Assembly: GCF_900106095.1 (NCBI RefSeq)
Contig: NZ_FNUD01000002.1
Location: forward strand, 2,377,501-2,441,500
From: Pseudomonas deceptionensis
GTDB taxonomy: Bacteria > Pseudomonadota > Gammaproteobacteria > Pseudomonadales > Pseudomonadaceae
Reading direction: 5' to 3'
Length of the DNA stretch: 64,000 nucleotides
In this document: piece by piece, positions 28,236 through 36,174 of the stretch
Position numbering within the stretch: position 1 is the stretch's first letter
Layout of the letters: each line of letters opens with the position of its first letter
Translations under genes and position numbers: made by a program
Notes under the pieces: generated by a model
What the model was told of the DNA's origin: nothing
Seen by the model: the letters and a program-made list of their open reading frames with translations, nothing else
Databases searched by the model: none

Positions 28236-29114
28236 ATGATTGCGGGCAGTATGGTGGCACTGGTCACACCTATGGATGCACAAGGTCGTCTTGATTGGGA
28301 CGCTCTGAGCAAACTGGTGGACTTTCACCTGCAAGAGGGCACCAACGCCATTGTTGCCGTTGGCACTACAGGTGAATCGGCAACTCTGGATGTGAACGAA
28401 CACATCGAAGTGATTCGTCACGTTGTCAAACAGGTTGCAGGGCGCATTCCGGTGATTGCCGGTACAGGCGCCAACTCGACGCGTGAAGCGATCGAGCTGA
28501 CTACTAATGCGAAGGCCGCTGGCGCAGATGCCTGCCTGCTGGTGACTCCGTATTACAACAAGCCGACCCAGGAAGGCTTGTATCAGCACTTTCGTACCAT
28601 CGCAGAAGCGGTAGACATCCCGCAGATCCTTTACAACGTACCGGGCCGCACTGCCTGCGACATGCTGCCGGCGACCGTTGTGCGCCTGTCGACGGTGCCG
28701 AACATCATCGGCATCAAGGAAGCCACTGGCGACCTGCAGCGCGTCAAGGACATCCTGGCCGGTGTCAGCAGCGACTTCCTGGTGTACTCCGGCGATGACG
28801 CGACGGCAGTTGAGCTGATCCTGCTCGGCGGCAAGGGCAACATCTCGGTAACCGCCAACGTTGCTCCGCGTGACATGAGCGATCTGTGCGCCGCAGCGAT
28901 GCGTGGCGATGCCGACACCGCCCGTGCGCTTCACGAAAAGCTGATGCCGCTCAATAAAACCCTGTTTATCGAATCCAACCCTATCCCCGTGAAATGGGCT
29001 CTGCATGAGATGGGCTTGATGTCGGACGGTATCCGTCTGCCACTCACCTGGCTCAGCGAGCCTTGCCACGAACCACTGCGTCAGGCAATGCGCCAGTCCG
29101 GTGTCTTGGTTTAA
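28236..29114 (+). CDS. dapA: 4-hydroxy-tetrahydrodipicolinate synthase
   Basis: 292 residues, complete TIM-barrel. It condenses pyruvate with aspartate semialdehyde at the first committed step to diaminopimelate and lysine. GTTGESATL is the family signature, Y133 ([12 protein letters not shown]) the catalytic Tyr and K161 ([10 protein letters not shown]) the Schiff-base Lys. The ATG at 28236 follows CAGGAGCGG; the upstream ATG at 28152 lacks a ribosome site. bamC begins 17 bp later, the usual dapA-bamC pairing. Confidence 0.97.
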   Translation: MIAGSMVALVTPMDAQGRLDWDALSKLVDFHLQEGTNAIVAVGTTGESATLDVNEHIEVIRHVVKQVAGRIPVIAGTGANSTREAIELTTNAKAAGADACLLVTPYYNKPTQEGLYQHFRTIAEAVDIPQILYNVPGRTACDMLPATVVRLSTVPNIIGIKEATGDLQRVKDILAGVSSDFLVYSGDDATAVELILLGGKGNISVTANVAPRDMSDLCAAAMRGDADTARALHEKLMPLNKTLFIESNPIPVKWALHEMGLMSDGIRLPLTWLSEPCHEPLRQAMRQSGVLV

Positions 29115-29131
29115 TTGAGGAAGCACTACGC

Positions 29132-30247
29132 ATGAAGCGATTGGCCGGACTTTCCGCACTAGCCGTGATTATTTCGAGCACCAGCGGCTGCGGTTGGCTG
29201 TGGGGTCAAGATGGTTACTTCCGCGACCGTGGCAGCGATTATCTTGAGGCGCGTCAAACGCCGCCAATGCAGTTGCCGCAAGGTGTTCAGACTGACAAGC
29301 GCCTTGTGCCGCTGTTGCCGATCCCGAGCAACGTGCCCGATGACAACGTCAAGGGTGAGTTTCAGGTGCCACGTCCTCAGCCATTGGCTGTTGCCGCCAG
29401 CTCCAACGACTACAGCCTGCAGAAGAGCGGCGACAACCGCTGGGTAATGTCGCAGCGTTCCCCGTCTGAAGTCTGGCCGGTGGCGATGCAGTTCTTCCAG
29501 GACAACGGTTTCCGTATCGACGAACAGCGCCCGCAAACCGGCGAGTTCACGACCACCTGGCAGCGTGCTGACGAGCTTTCAGCTCCGATGGCCCGCCATG
29601 TAGGCAGCAGCGGCCTGGCCGCCGACAGCGAGACCCGCCTGCGGGTGCGGATCGAGCCGGGTGTGCAGCGCAACACCAGCGAAATCTATGTTGTCAGCGC
29701 CAATCGTCCTGCCGGCAGCACCGCCAACGTCGATTTTGGCGCCCGTTCGGTCAATACCGGTCTGGATGCCGCGCTGGTTGATGAAATGCTGGTCAGCATG
29801 AACCGTAGCGCCGAGAAGGGCGGTTCGGTGTCGTTGCTGGCTGCACGTGATTTCGACACCCCGGCACGCGTCAGCCTGAGCGAAGACGGTAGCGGCAACC
29901 CGGTGCTGACCCTGACCGAAGACCTCGACCGTGCCTGGTCCGGTGTGGGCCGTGCGCTTGAGAAGGGCGAATGGCGCGTTGAAGACATCAACCGTACCTT
30001 GGGTCTGTACTACATCAACCTCGCCGAAAAAGCCGAGAAGAAGGACGAGAAACCTGGTTTCTTCTCCGGTCTCTTTGGCAGCAAGCCGGCCAAGGAAGAA
30101 GTTGAAGCCCGTGCCCAGCGCTATCAGGTTCGCCTGAGCAAGGTCGGTGACAGCGTTCAGGTAACCGTCGAAGAAAACATCAACACCGTTGCCTCGCCAG
30201 AAGTGGCGCGCAAAGTGTTGGGCGTCATCCAAGACAACCTGGGCTGA
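29132..30247 (+). CDS. bamC: Outer-membrane assembly lipoprotein BamC
   Basis: 371 residues. Lipoprotein signal with lipobox ending at C20 (ISSTSGC). Two helix-grip domains follow a flexible N-terminal segment (about 21-100) that in E. coli BamC crosses the BamD surface. Start at 29132 with TTGAGGAAG upstream, 17 bp after dapA. Accessory subunit of the BAM complex that inserts beta-barrel proteins. The Glu/Lys-rich stretch [10 protein letters not shown] near 310 is a linker. Confidence 0.92.
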   Translation: MKRLAGLSALAVIISSTSGCGWLWGQDGYFRDRGSDYLEARQTPPMQLPQGVQTDKRLVPLLPIPSNVPDDNVKGEFQVPRPQPLAVAASSNDYSLQKSGDNRWVMSQRSPSEVWPVAMQFFQDNGFRIDEQRPQTGEFTTTWQRADELSAPMARHVGSSGLAADSETRLRVRIEPGVQRNTSEIYVVSANRPAGSTANVDFGARSVNTGLDAALVDEMLVSMNRSAEKGGSVSLLAARDFDTPARVSLSEDGSGNPVLTLTEDLDRAWSGVGRALEKGEWRVEDINRTLGLYYINLAEKAEKKDEKPGFFSGLFGSKPAKEEVEARAQRYQVRLSKVGDSVQVTVEENINTVASPEVARKVLGVIQDNLG

Positions 30248-30251
30248 TTTT

Positions 30252-31010
30252 ATGCGTTTTGCCGTTCTCGGCAGTGGTAGCCAAGGGAATGGCACGCTGA
30301 TAGCCAGCGACAGCACATATGTACTGGTCGATTGCGGTTTCTCGTTGCGAGAAACCGAGCGCCGCCTGGCCAGGCTGGGCGTTAGTGCGCACCAGTTGAG
30401 CGCCATTCTGGTAACCCACGAACATGCCGACCACGTGCATGGCGTGGGTTTGCTGTCTCGGCGCTACAATTTGCCGGTGTACATGAGCCGTGGCACTCAG
30501 CGCGGGATGCGCAAACCTCTGGAGCCTGCCGGTTTTGTGGCAGGTGGCGAGACGTTGCAGATCGGTGCGTTGAGCATCAGCGTGACCCGTGTTGCCCATG
30601 ATGCCCAGGAACCCACCCAGTACGTGTTCAGTGACGGCAAGCGGCGGTTTGGCTTGCTCACCGATCTGGGCTCGTATTGTGCCGGTGTGCTGGACAGCTA
30701 TAGCGGCCTGGATGCGCTGATGATCGAGGCCAATCACTGCCGTGACCTGCTTGCCCGTGGTCACTACCCGGCTTTTCTCAAGCAGCGGGTGGGTGGCCAG
30801 GAAGGACATCTGAACAACCATCAGGCCGCAAGCCTGGTGGCCGAGTTGGGCTGGCAAGACCTGCAACACCTGGTACTGGCCCACCTCAGCAGCAAGAACA
30901 ACCTGCCGCAGCTGGCCCGGCAATGTTTTGTCGACACCCTTGGGTGCGACCCGGACTGGCTGCAACTGGCCGATCAAGATTCAGGGCTCGACTGGCGCAC
31001 AATCGCCTAG
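30252..31010 (+). CDS. MBL-fold metallohydrolase (WalJ/YycJ-like)
   Basis: 252 residues. The N terminus MRFAVLGSGSQGNG and the metal motif THEHADHVHGV mark a metallo-beta-lactamase-fold hydrolase of the YycJ/WalJ group, implicated in Gram-positives in coordinating replication and division; some relatives are nucleases. Further ligands are seen at VAHDAQEP, EANHC and LVLAHLSSKN. Start at 30252, 4 bp after bamC, so cotranscribed. Same place as PA1012. Confidence 0.85.
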   Translation: MRFAVLGSGSQGNGTLIASDSTYVLVDCGFSLRETERRLARLGVSAHQLSAILVTHEHADHVHGVGLLSRRYNLPVYMSRGTQRGMRKPLEPAGFVAGGETLQIGALSISVTRVAHDAQEPTQYVFSDGKRRFGLLTDLGSYCAGVLDSYSGLDALMIEANHCRDLLARGHYPAFLKQRVGGQEGHLNNHQAASLVAELGWQDLQHLVLAHLSSKNNLPQLARQCFVDTLGCDPDWLQLADQDSGLDWRTIA

Positions 31011-31038
31011 CCCACCTACTTAGCATGCGGAGCCCATC

Positions 31039-31752
31039 ATGGAAAAACGTGAAGAACTCTATCGCGGTAAAGCGAAATCGGTTTACAAGACCGACGACGA
31101 AAACCGCTTGATCCTGCTGTTTCGCAACGACACCTCGGCGTTCGACGGGAAGCGTATTGAACAACTTGATCGCAAAGGTATGGTGAACAACAAGTTCAAC
31201 GCCTTCATCATGCAGAAACTCGAAGAAGCCGGCGTGCCGACCCAATTCGACAAACTGCTGGGTGACAACGAATGCCTGGTCAAAAAACTCGACATGATCC
31301 CGGTCGAGTGCGTCGTGCGTAACTACGCGGCTGGCAGCCTGGTCAAGCGTCTGGGTGTGGAAGAGGGCATGAAGCTCAACCCTTACACCTTCGAACTGTT
31401 CCTCAAGGACGACGCCAAGGGCGACCCGTTCATCAACGAATCCCACGTAGTGGCATTCGGTTGGGGCACTGCCGAGCAACTGGTTCGCATGAAAGAACTG
31501 TCGCTCAAGGTCAACGAAGTGTTGAACAAACTGTTCGACGACGCTGGCTTGCTGCTGGTGGATTTTAAGCTTGAATTCGGTGTGTTCCACGACGGCTCGA
31601 TCGTCCTGGGCGACGAATTCAGCCCGGACGGCTGCCGTCTGTGGGACAAGGCTACCGGCAAGAAAATGGACAAGGACCGCTTCCGCCAGGGTCTGGGCGA
31701 CGTAATCGAAGCCTACGAAGAAGTTGCAAACCGCCTCGGCGTTCCGCTTTAA
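31039..31752 (+). CDS. purC: Phosphoribosylaminoimidazole-succinocarboxamide synthase
   Basis: 237 residues, full-length SAICAR synthetase of de novo purine synthesis. [15 protein letters not shown] is the ATP-binding start, [16 protein letters not shown]-type sequence ([18 protein letters not shown]) the family signature and [14 protein letters not shown] the second one. GCGGAG lies 9 nt before the ATG. Last gene of the dapA-bamC-MBL-purC run, followed by tRNA-Ser. Confidence 0.97.
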   Translation: MEKREELYRGKAKSVYKTDDENRLILLFRNDTSAFDGKRIEQLDRKGMVNNKFNAFIMQKLEEAGVPTQFDKLLGDNECLVKKLDMIPVECVVRNYAAGSLVKRLGVEEGMKLNPYTFELFLKDDAKGDPFINESHVVAFGWGTAEQLVRMKELSLKVNEVLNKLFDDAGLLLVDFKLEFGVFHDGSIVLGDEFSPDGCRLWDKATGKKMDKDRFRQGLGDVIEAYEEVANRLGVPL

Positions 31753-31782
31753 GCTGTAAAAGGCGCGCAAGCAACTGATAGC

Positions 31783-31828
31783 ACGCGGTTTTTTTGAAAA
31801 AAGGCTTTGCCATAATAAAAAACCGCGT
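31783..31828. promoter_or_regulatory. Inverted repeat spanning purC end and tRNA promoter
   Basis: ACGCGGTTTTTT (31783-31794) and AAAAAACCGCGT (31817-31828) are exact reverse complements 22 bp apart. The right arm falls within the spacer of the tRNA-Ser promoter. Confidence 0.65.
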
Positions 31829-31834
31829 TATGAT
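31807..31834 (+). promoter_or_regulatory. tRNA-Ser promoter
   Basis: TTGCCA (31807-31812), 16-bp spacer, TATGAT (31829-31834), followed by the GC-rich discriminator GCGCGCC typical of stringently controlled stable-RNA promoters. Confidence 0.75.
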
Positions 31835-31844
31835 GCGCGCCGTT

Positions 31845-31934
31845 GGAGAGATGCCAGAGTGGCCGAATGGGACGGATTCGAAATCCGTTGTACTGGCGAC
31901 AGTACCTAGGGTTCGAATCCCTATCTCTCCGCCA
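31845..31934 (+). tRNA. serU: tRNA-Ser (anticodon CGA)
   Basis: 90 nt including encoded CCA. Acceptor stem GGAGAGA/TCTCTCC with discriminator G. The anticodon stem ACGGA/TCCGT encloses TTCGAAA, giving anticodon CGA (31879-31881), which reads UCG. A long variable arm (GTACTGGCGACAGTAC) and the T arm GGTTCGAATCC support a class II serine tRNA. Gene symbol follows E. coli usage for the CGA isoacceptor. Confidence 0.96.
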
Positions 31935-31941
31935 TTACATA

Positions 31942-31980
31942 GAAAAAGCCCCGTTGCTTAAAAGCAACGGGGCTTTTTCG
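31942..31980 (+). terminator. Intrinsic terminator of tRNA-Ser
   Basis: GAAAAAGCCCCGTTGCT pairs with AGCAACGGGGCTTTTTC around a 4-5-nt loop, ending in T residues. Confidence 0.93.
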
Positions 31981-32086
31981 TTTCTGATTTTCGATTTCAG
32001 GGCAAAAGTCATGGCCTGAGTCAGTTTTGTGACGAGCGGGTTTTACTGGCTTGCAGGGCATCTGCAATAGGCTATCCGGCCCTCCC

Positions 32087-32380
32087 TCAGCCCGCCGTGA
32101 CCTCGCACACCCCATTAACCCTATCCTTTTTTGTATAGGAAACAGCAACAGAACCATCCGGGTTAATGCTCACAGAGAGAGTCACACCATCGCCCTTGGC
32201 TTCGTAGTAGTTGTCGTTGAATTTCTTCAGCTTGCTCGCTTTGCCGTTGATAAATACAGGGCCACCAGCATCCGCATGCACTTCAATATTGCCCGGGCAG
32301 CTCGCATTGAGTGTGGGGATTGCCGCATTCGCTGCGCCCGATGCGGCGAGCAAGATTACGAGGGGAAGGGCTTTTTTCAT
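32087..32380 (-). CDS. Small secreted protein of unknown function
   Basis: 97 residues with a clear signal peptide (MKKALPLVILLAASGAANAA), leaving a ~77-residue mature protein with two Cys (positions 28 and 92) that may form a disulfide. The mature part looks beta-rich (VHADAGGPVFINGKASKL). No family recognised. Single gene; the upstream stretch 32381-32481 is AT-moderate and could hold its promoter. Codon use resembles the neighbours. Confidence 0.72.
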   Translation of the reverse strand: MKKALPLVILLAASGAANAAIPTLNASCPGNIEVHADAGGPVFINGKASKLKKFNDNYYEAKGDGVTLSVSINPDGSVAVSYTKKDRVNGVCEVTAG

Positions 32381-32481
32381 GTTTGAGTTCTCTGCTTGAT
32401 GGCTTTGCGTAAACAGTCTGACTGCAATTGCCTCGTTACGCCCACTCTGTTTGACGCTCTTGAGGCGTTCTGCGCACGGGG

Positions 32482-32513
32482 CCTGAACTCACTCGCCGGC
32501 GGGTGAGTTCAGG
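32482..32513. terminator. Hairpin between map and the small secreted protein gene
   Basis: CCTGAACTCAC pairs with GTGAGTTCAGG (11 bp) around TCGCCGGCGG, 58 bp after the map stop. No T run on either strand. Confidence 0.55.
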
Positions 32514-32570
32514 TTCGTCAGCACATGCCCCGGGAACAACCGGCCGCCGCCCAGGCGCTGCTCAAGCCCC

Positions 32571-33362
32571 TCAGACGATGGCCGGGTAGCCTTCGATGCT
32601 GTCCGGCCATGGGCTCAATACTTCGAAACCATCGTCAGTCACGGCAACCATGTGTTCCCACTGGGCCGAGAGCGCGTTGTCCTTGGTGACCACGGTCCAG
32701 TGGTCGGGCAGGGTTTTCACATGGCGCTTGCCGGCATTGAGCATGGGCTCGATGGTGAAAATCATGCCGGTCTTGAGCTTCATGCCCTGGCCCGGGTAGC
32801 CGTAGTGCAGCACTTGCGGTTCGTCGTGGTACACCTTGCCGATACCGTGACCGCAATATTCGCGCACCACGCTAAAGCCTTCTTTCTCGGCCAGGGTCTG
32901 GATAGCGTGGCCAATGTCACCCAGGGTCGCGCCAGGGCGGACCATGCGGATGCCGGCGCACATGGCGTCGTACGTGGTCTTGACCAGATGCCGCGCCTGA
33001 GCACTGGGCTCGCCCACGAAGTACATGCGGCTGGTGTCGCCGAACCAGCCGTCCTTGACCACGGCAATGTCGATATTGACGATATCGCCGTCCTGCAACA
33101 CCCGGTTCGACGGGATGCCGTGGCAGACCACTTCATTGACTGACGCACACACGGTTTTCGGGAAGCCGTGATAGCCCACATTTCCAGGTATGGCCTTTTG
33201 CACATTGACGATGTAGTCGTGGCAGATCTGGTCCAGCTGGTCGGTGGTAACGCCGGCCTTGACGTGTTGACCGATCATGGCCAGCACCTCGGCGGCCAGT
33301 TTGCCCGCGACCTTGGACTGGGCAATCTGGGCCGGGCTGTTGATGACGACACCCGTTCTCAT
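32571..33362 (-). CDS. map: Type I methionine aminopeptidase
   Basis: 263 residues. Removes the initiator Met from nascent proteins. The five metal ligands of the pita-bread fold are present: D in VNIDIAVVKDGWFGD (two Asp), H in YCGHGIGKVYH, E in FTIEPMLN and a C-terminal E in QWEHMVAVTDDG. AGGAG precedes the ATG at 33362, which overlaps the ParD-like stop by 4 bp. This is probably an additional MAP: the usual essential copy lies beside rpsB-tsf, which is not in this window. Confidence 0.93.
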   Translation of the reverse strand: MRTGVVINSPAQIAQSKVAGKLAAEVLAMIGQHVKAGVTTDQLDQICHDYIVNVQKAIPGNVGYHGFPKTVCASVNEVVCHGIPSNRVLQDGDIVNIDIAVVKDGWFGDTSRMYFVGEPSAQARHLVKTTYDAMCAGIRMVRPGATLGDIGHAIQTLAEKEGFSVVREYCGHGIGKVYHDEPQVLHYGYPGQGMKLKTGMIFTIEPMLNAGKRHVKTLPDHWTVVTKDNALSAQWEHMVAVTDDGFEVLSPWPDSIEGYPAIV

Positions 33363-33601
33363 AGATTCGCTCCTGCAGTGGCATCAGCCAGGTCACACAG
33401 TTGTTTCAAGTCGAGGCCGCCTTGCAGTTCGGCGCGTACCAGCAAACGGCAAATCTGATTGTGGTCCAGATCGGGGTGCAGTTCGGTCAGCATGCCGATG
33501 CGCATCCAGTGTTCGGCTTGCGCGTTGATCGAACGGTTAAGTGCGTTGCTGGCGACGCGCAGGTTTTCATGCGTGGCGTCCGAGATTTTTACGATACCCA
33601 T
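33359..33601 (-). CDS. ParD-like antitoxin-family protein coupled to map
   Basis: 80 residues. MGIVKISDATHENLRVASNA followed by a helical region including INAQAEHWMRIGMLTE matches the ParD-like family (ribbon-helix-helix start, helical tail) often found beside map in Pseudomonas. ATG at 33601; the frame extends 12 nt further only to a TTG. The stop overlaps the map start (ATGA), so translation is coupled. No ParE-type toxin is adjacent. The repeats just upstream suggest DNA-binding autoregulation, which is inference. Confidence 0.82.
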   Translation of the reverse strand: MGIVKISDATHENLRVASNALNRSINAQAEHWMRIGMLTELHPDLDHNQICRLLVRAELQGGLDLKQLCDLADATAGANL

Positions 33602-33612
33602 CTCAATGCTCA

Positions 33613-33638
33613 ATATGAAATATATATGAAACGTATAT
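33613..33638. promoter_or_regulatory. AT-rich direct repeats before the ParD-like gene
   Basis: ATATGAAA occurs at 33613-33620 and 33624-33631, 11 bp apart (one helical turn), followed by ACGTATAT. This is directly upstream of the ParD-like start codon, where an antitoxin operator would be expected. Confidence 0.5.
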
Positions 33639-33711
33639 TAATCGAGGGCGGGGCGGGATCGCAACTCAATGGTCTGTTAGGCATGGACAGGCCTGAGGGT
33701 CGCTGGCTGAG

Positions 33712-33798
33712 ATGGTGGGGATTCGCCGCCTGATCGACAGCAACCCGCGGGATATGAATGAGCACGATGTGGAGGCCATTTACCGCAGTATTTATTAA
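33712..33798 (+). pseudogene. Possible gene remnant (28 codons)
   Basis: A short open frame MVGIRRLIDSNPRDMNEHDV ending EAIYRSIY-stop reads like the C terminus of a real protein, but nothing in frame upstream continues it and no ribosome site precedes it. It may be the tail of a decayed gene at the edge of the dehydrogenase insertion. The parent family is not recognised. Confidence 0.3.
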
Positions 33799-34018
33799 AG
33801 GCCAGTACGCGCCTCTAGTAGAGGCGTGGTTACTGTTCAGGCGGTCGAAGCTTTTACGGGTTCGTGAATACTTCTTGTTTGTAACTTCGGCCAGGAAAGT
33901 TCTTATAGGCCGTTATTCATGCGGGCATATAGATAATCTCTGTAGGATGTTTCGTACATTCTTTGTAACAACCTGATTTTCCGAAGGTCTAGGCGTTACG
34001 CCTTTATTTTTGGCAATC
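33799..34018. other. AT-rich leader region of the dehydrogenase operon
   Basis: Lower in GC than its surroundings. It holds a 7-bp hairpin CGCCTCT/AGAGGCG (33810-33826) and, close to the first gene, AGGCG-TTA-CGCCT followed by TTATTTTT (33991-34011), which looks like a weak intrinsic terminator or attenuator. No gene is supported. A promoter presumably lies here (for example TAGATAAT near 33931), but I cannot fix it. Confidence 0.45.
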
Positions 34019-34030
34019 AAGGAGATCTAT

Positions 34031-34567
34031 GTGATATCTCGCAGAAAGTTACTGTTTTCAGGCGCTGCTATTACCGGTGCCGGCCTTCTTTCTTCTACTT
34101 GGGCAGGCTCGGCGCTGGCGCAGCAAGTCCACAATGCCGCCAGTAACGATGTCGAACAATTGCACCAACTCTCGCTGTTTCTCACCGAGCGCGAGACGCT
34201 GGACCCGAGCCTGACGCTGCGGGTGCTGGCCCGTTGTACCGAGGCTGATCCATTGTTCCCGGACAAGATGAAAGCGCTGTGGGGCAGCATTGCGCAACAG
34301 GGTTTGAGCCGCGTGGGCCAGTTGAGTGCCAGCCCGATTTATCAGAACCCGGCGCACAAGGACACGGTGCAAAAAATTGTCCGCGCCTGGTACTTGGGCT
34401 ACACCGGCACGCCGGTCAGCATGCGCGCAGTGGACGATACCAAGCTGGTGACCTTCACTGGGGCGTTGGCGTATACGCCGACCCTGGATGCCACGGTTAT
34501 TCCAACGTATTCGCGGGGGCACACCAACTATTGGGTCAACCCGCCGTCCACCGTCGCCAATGATTAA
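34031..34567 (+). CDS. FAD-dependent sugar/alcohol dehydrogenase, small (Tat) subunit
   Basis: 178 residues. The twin-arginine signal ISRRKLLFSGAAITGAG with an AxA-type end (GSALAQ) shows Tat export of a folded complex. The mature part resembles the small subunit of FAD-linked sorbitol/fructose/glucose dehydrogenases. Start taken as GTG at 34031 because AAGGAG (34019-34024) lies 6 nt before it; an ATG at 34010 would add seven residues and lies within the terminator-like hairpin. First of three cotranscribed subunit genes; it carries the cofactor-free chaperone or escort subunit. Confidence 0.82.
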   Translation: MISRRKLLFSGAAITGAGLLSSTWAGSALAQQVHNAASNDVEQLHQLSLFLTERETLDPSLTLRVLARCTEADPLFPDKMKALWGSIAQQGLSRVGQLSASPIYQNPAHKDTVQKIVRAWYLGYTGTPVSMRAVDDTKLVTFTGALAYTPTLDATVIPTYSRGHTNYWVNPPSTVAND

Positions 34568-34581
34568 TACAAGGGGTACCC

Positions 34582-36171
34582 ATGAATCAGGTCTTTGATG
34601 CTGATGTCATTGTTGTTGGGTCCGGAGCCTTGGGCAGCAACGCAGCGTTTGAACTCGCCAAACACGGCAAGTCGGTGATTATTCTGGAAGCGGGTGAGCA
34701 TATTCCCCGTTGGAAGATCGTCGAAAACTATCGCAACTCGTCCAATAAAAGTAACTACAACTCGCCGTATCCGAATGAGCCGTGGGCGCGTCATTCCTAC
34801 GATGAGCAGTACATTGAGAACACCGGTTCGTTTGAGTTTCGTCCGGGCATGCTGAAGCTGGTCGGCGGCACTACCTGGCATTGGGCGGCGGCGTGCTGGC
34901 GCTATCTGCCAAACGACATGAAGCTCAAAACCCTGTACGGGGTTGGCCGCGATTGGCCGATGGAGTACAGCGAGCTGGAACCTTACTACGCACGGGCCGA
35001 AGTGGCGCTGGGCGTGTGTGGCAGCGATACCCAGGATCAAAGTGGACACAACGGTGAGGCATTTCCGCCACGCTCGACGCCGTATCCGATGCCGCCTGAA
35101 GGCGATACCTACTTGTTCCAGCGCCTGCGTGCGCGTCTGGCGCCCGCGGGCTATGTGTTTTTGCATGAGCCCAATGGCCGCGCCACCACGCCTTATGACG
35201 GCCGCCCGGCGTGCAGCGGCAACAACAACTGCATGCCGGTGTGCCCGATTGGCGCCATGTATAGCGGCGATGTGCATGCCAAACACGCGCAACAGGCGGG
35301 CGCGAAGCTGTTGACCGATGCCACGGCCTACAAGTTGGAAAAGGGCGAGGGCGGCAAGATAGTGGCCGTGCATTACCGCAGCTCCAAAGGCGACGATGTA
35401 CGCCTGACCGCCAAGTACTTTGTAGTGGCCGCCAATGGCCTGGAAACCCCCAAGCTGCTGTTGATCTCGGACGTGGCCAACTCTTCCGACCAAGTGGGTC
35501 GCAACCTGATGGACCACACCGGGCAAGGCTTGCAGTTTTTGGCCGATGAGCCTGTGTGGCCGGGCCGAGGGGCAGTGCAGCAAGGCGGGATTTTCAACCG
35601 TCGCGACGGTGAGTTCCGCAAGGAGCGGGCGTCGGTCAAACATGCTTTTGCCAACAATGTGCCGAACATGGCTGTGGCCCAGCGTTTGATCGAGCAGGGC
35701 GTTTTCGGCAAGGAACTGGATGAACGTATTCGCCACGATGCGGCGCGCTGGGTCGATGTGTCGACGGTGTACGAAACCTTACCGCTGGCGACCAATACTA
35801 TTCGCCCGAGTACTACCCGCACCGATGCCTTGGGCATTCCGATGATGGTGGTCAACTACGAAGTGGACGATTACGTCAAAGCGGCCAAGCCCGGCGTGGA
35901 CGCCGACTACGCCGACTTCGTGAAAATCATGGGCGGCACAGTGGTTGAGGACAACACCGGCTGGCAGAACCGCGACCATTTGATGGGCACCGTGATCATG
36001 GGCAGCGATGCCAAAGACTCGGTGGTCAATCATGAATGCCGCACGTTCGATCATCCCAACCTGTTTTTGGCCACCACCGGGGTGATTCCGGCTTCAGGCA
36101 CTATCAACCCGACGTTGACCGGGGTGGCGTTGAGCATTCGCCTGGCCGACATCATTGCGCGGGAGGTCTGA
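34582..36171 (+). CDS. GMC-family FAD dehydrogenase, large catalytic subunit
   Basis: 529 residues. FAD-binding VVGSGALGSNAAFELAKHGK at 11-30; GGTTWHWAAACWRY follows the family pattern. C211, C217 and C221 (ACSGNNNCMPVCPIG) form CX5CX3C, the arrangement that in bacterial FAD-glucose dehydrogenase holds a 3Fe-4S cluster. The C-terminal NHECRTFDHPNLFLATTGVI-type segment with GTINPTLTGVALSIRLAD completes the GMC fold. No signal of its own; it should travel with the Tat subunit. Likely oxidises a sugar acid, polyol or aldose in the periplasm (gluconate, sorbitol and fructose enzymes are the nearest types). Starts 14 bp after the small subunit. Confidence 0.86.
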   Translation: MNQVFDADVIVVGSGALGSNAAFELAKHGKSVIILEAGEHIPRWKIVENYRNSSNKSNYNSPYPNEPWARHSYDEQYIENTGSFEFRPGMLKLVGGTTWHWAAACWRYLPNDMKLKTLYGVGRDWPMEYSELEPYYARAEVALGVCGSDTQDQSGHNGEAFPPRSTPYPMPPEGDTYLFQRLRARLAPAGYVFLHEPNGRATTPYDGRPACSGNNNCMPVCPIGAMYSGDVHAKHAQQAGAKLLTDATAYKLEKGEGGKIVAVHYRSSKGDDVRLTAKYFVVAANGLETPKLLLISDVANSSDQVGRNLMDHTGQGLQFLADEPVWPGRGAVQQGGIFNRRDGEFRKERASVKHAFANNVPNMAVAQRLIEQGVFGKELDERIRHDAARWVDVSTVYETLPLATNTIRPSTTRTDALGIPMMVVNYEVDDYVKAAKPGVDADYADFVKIMGGTVVEDNTGWQNRDHLMGTVIMGSDAKDSVVNHECRTFDHPNLFLATTGVIPASGTINPTLTGVALSIRLADIIAREV

Positions 36172-36174
36172 GCC

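Noticed and set aside
31845-31934. tRNA-Ser as an attachment site for an integrated element
   Set aside because: No integrase gene and no repeat of the tRNA 3' end were found downstream within the window.
34564-35736. 390-codon open frame opposite the dehydrogenase large subunit
   Set aside because: Shadow frame; the plus-strand gene shows FAD and iron-sulphur motifs.
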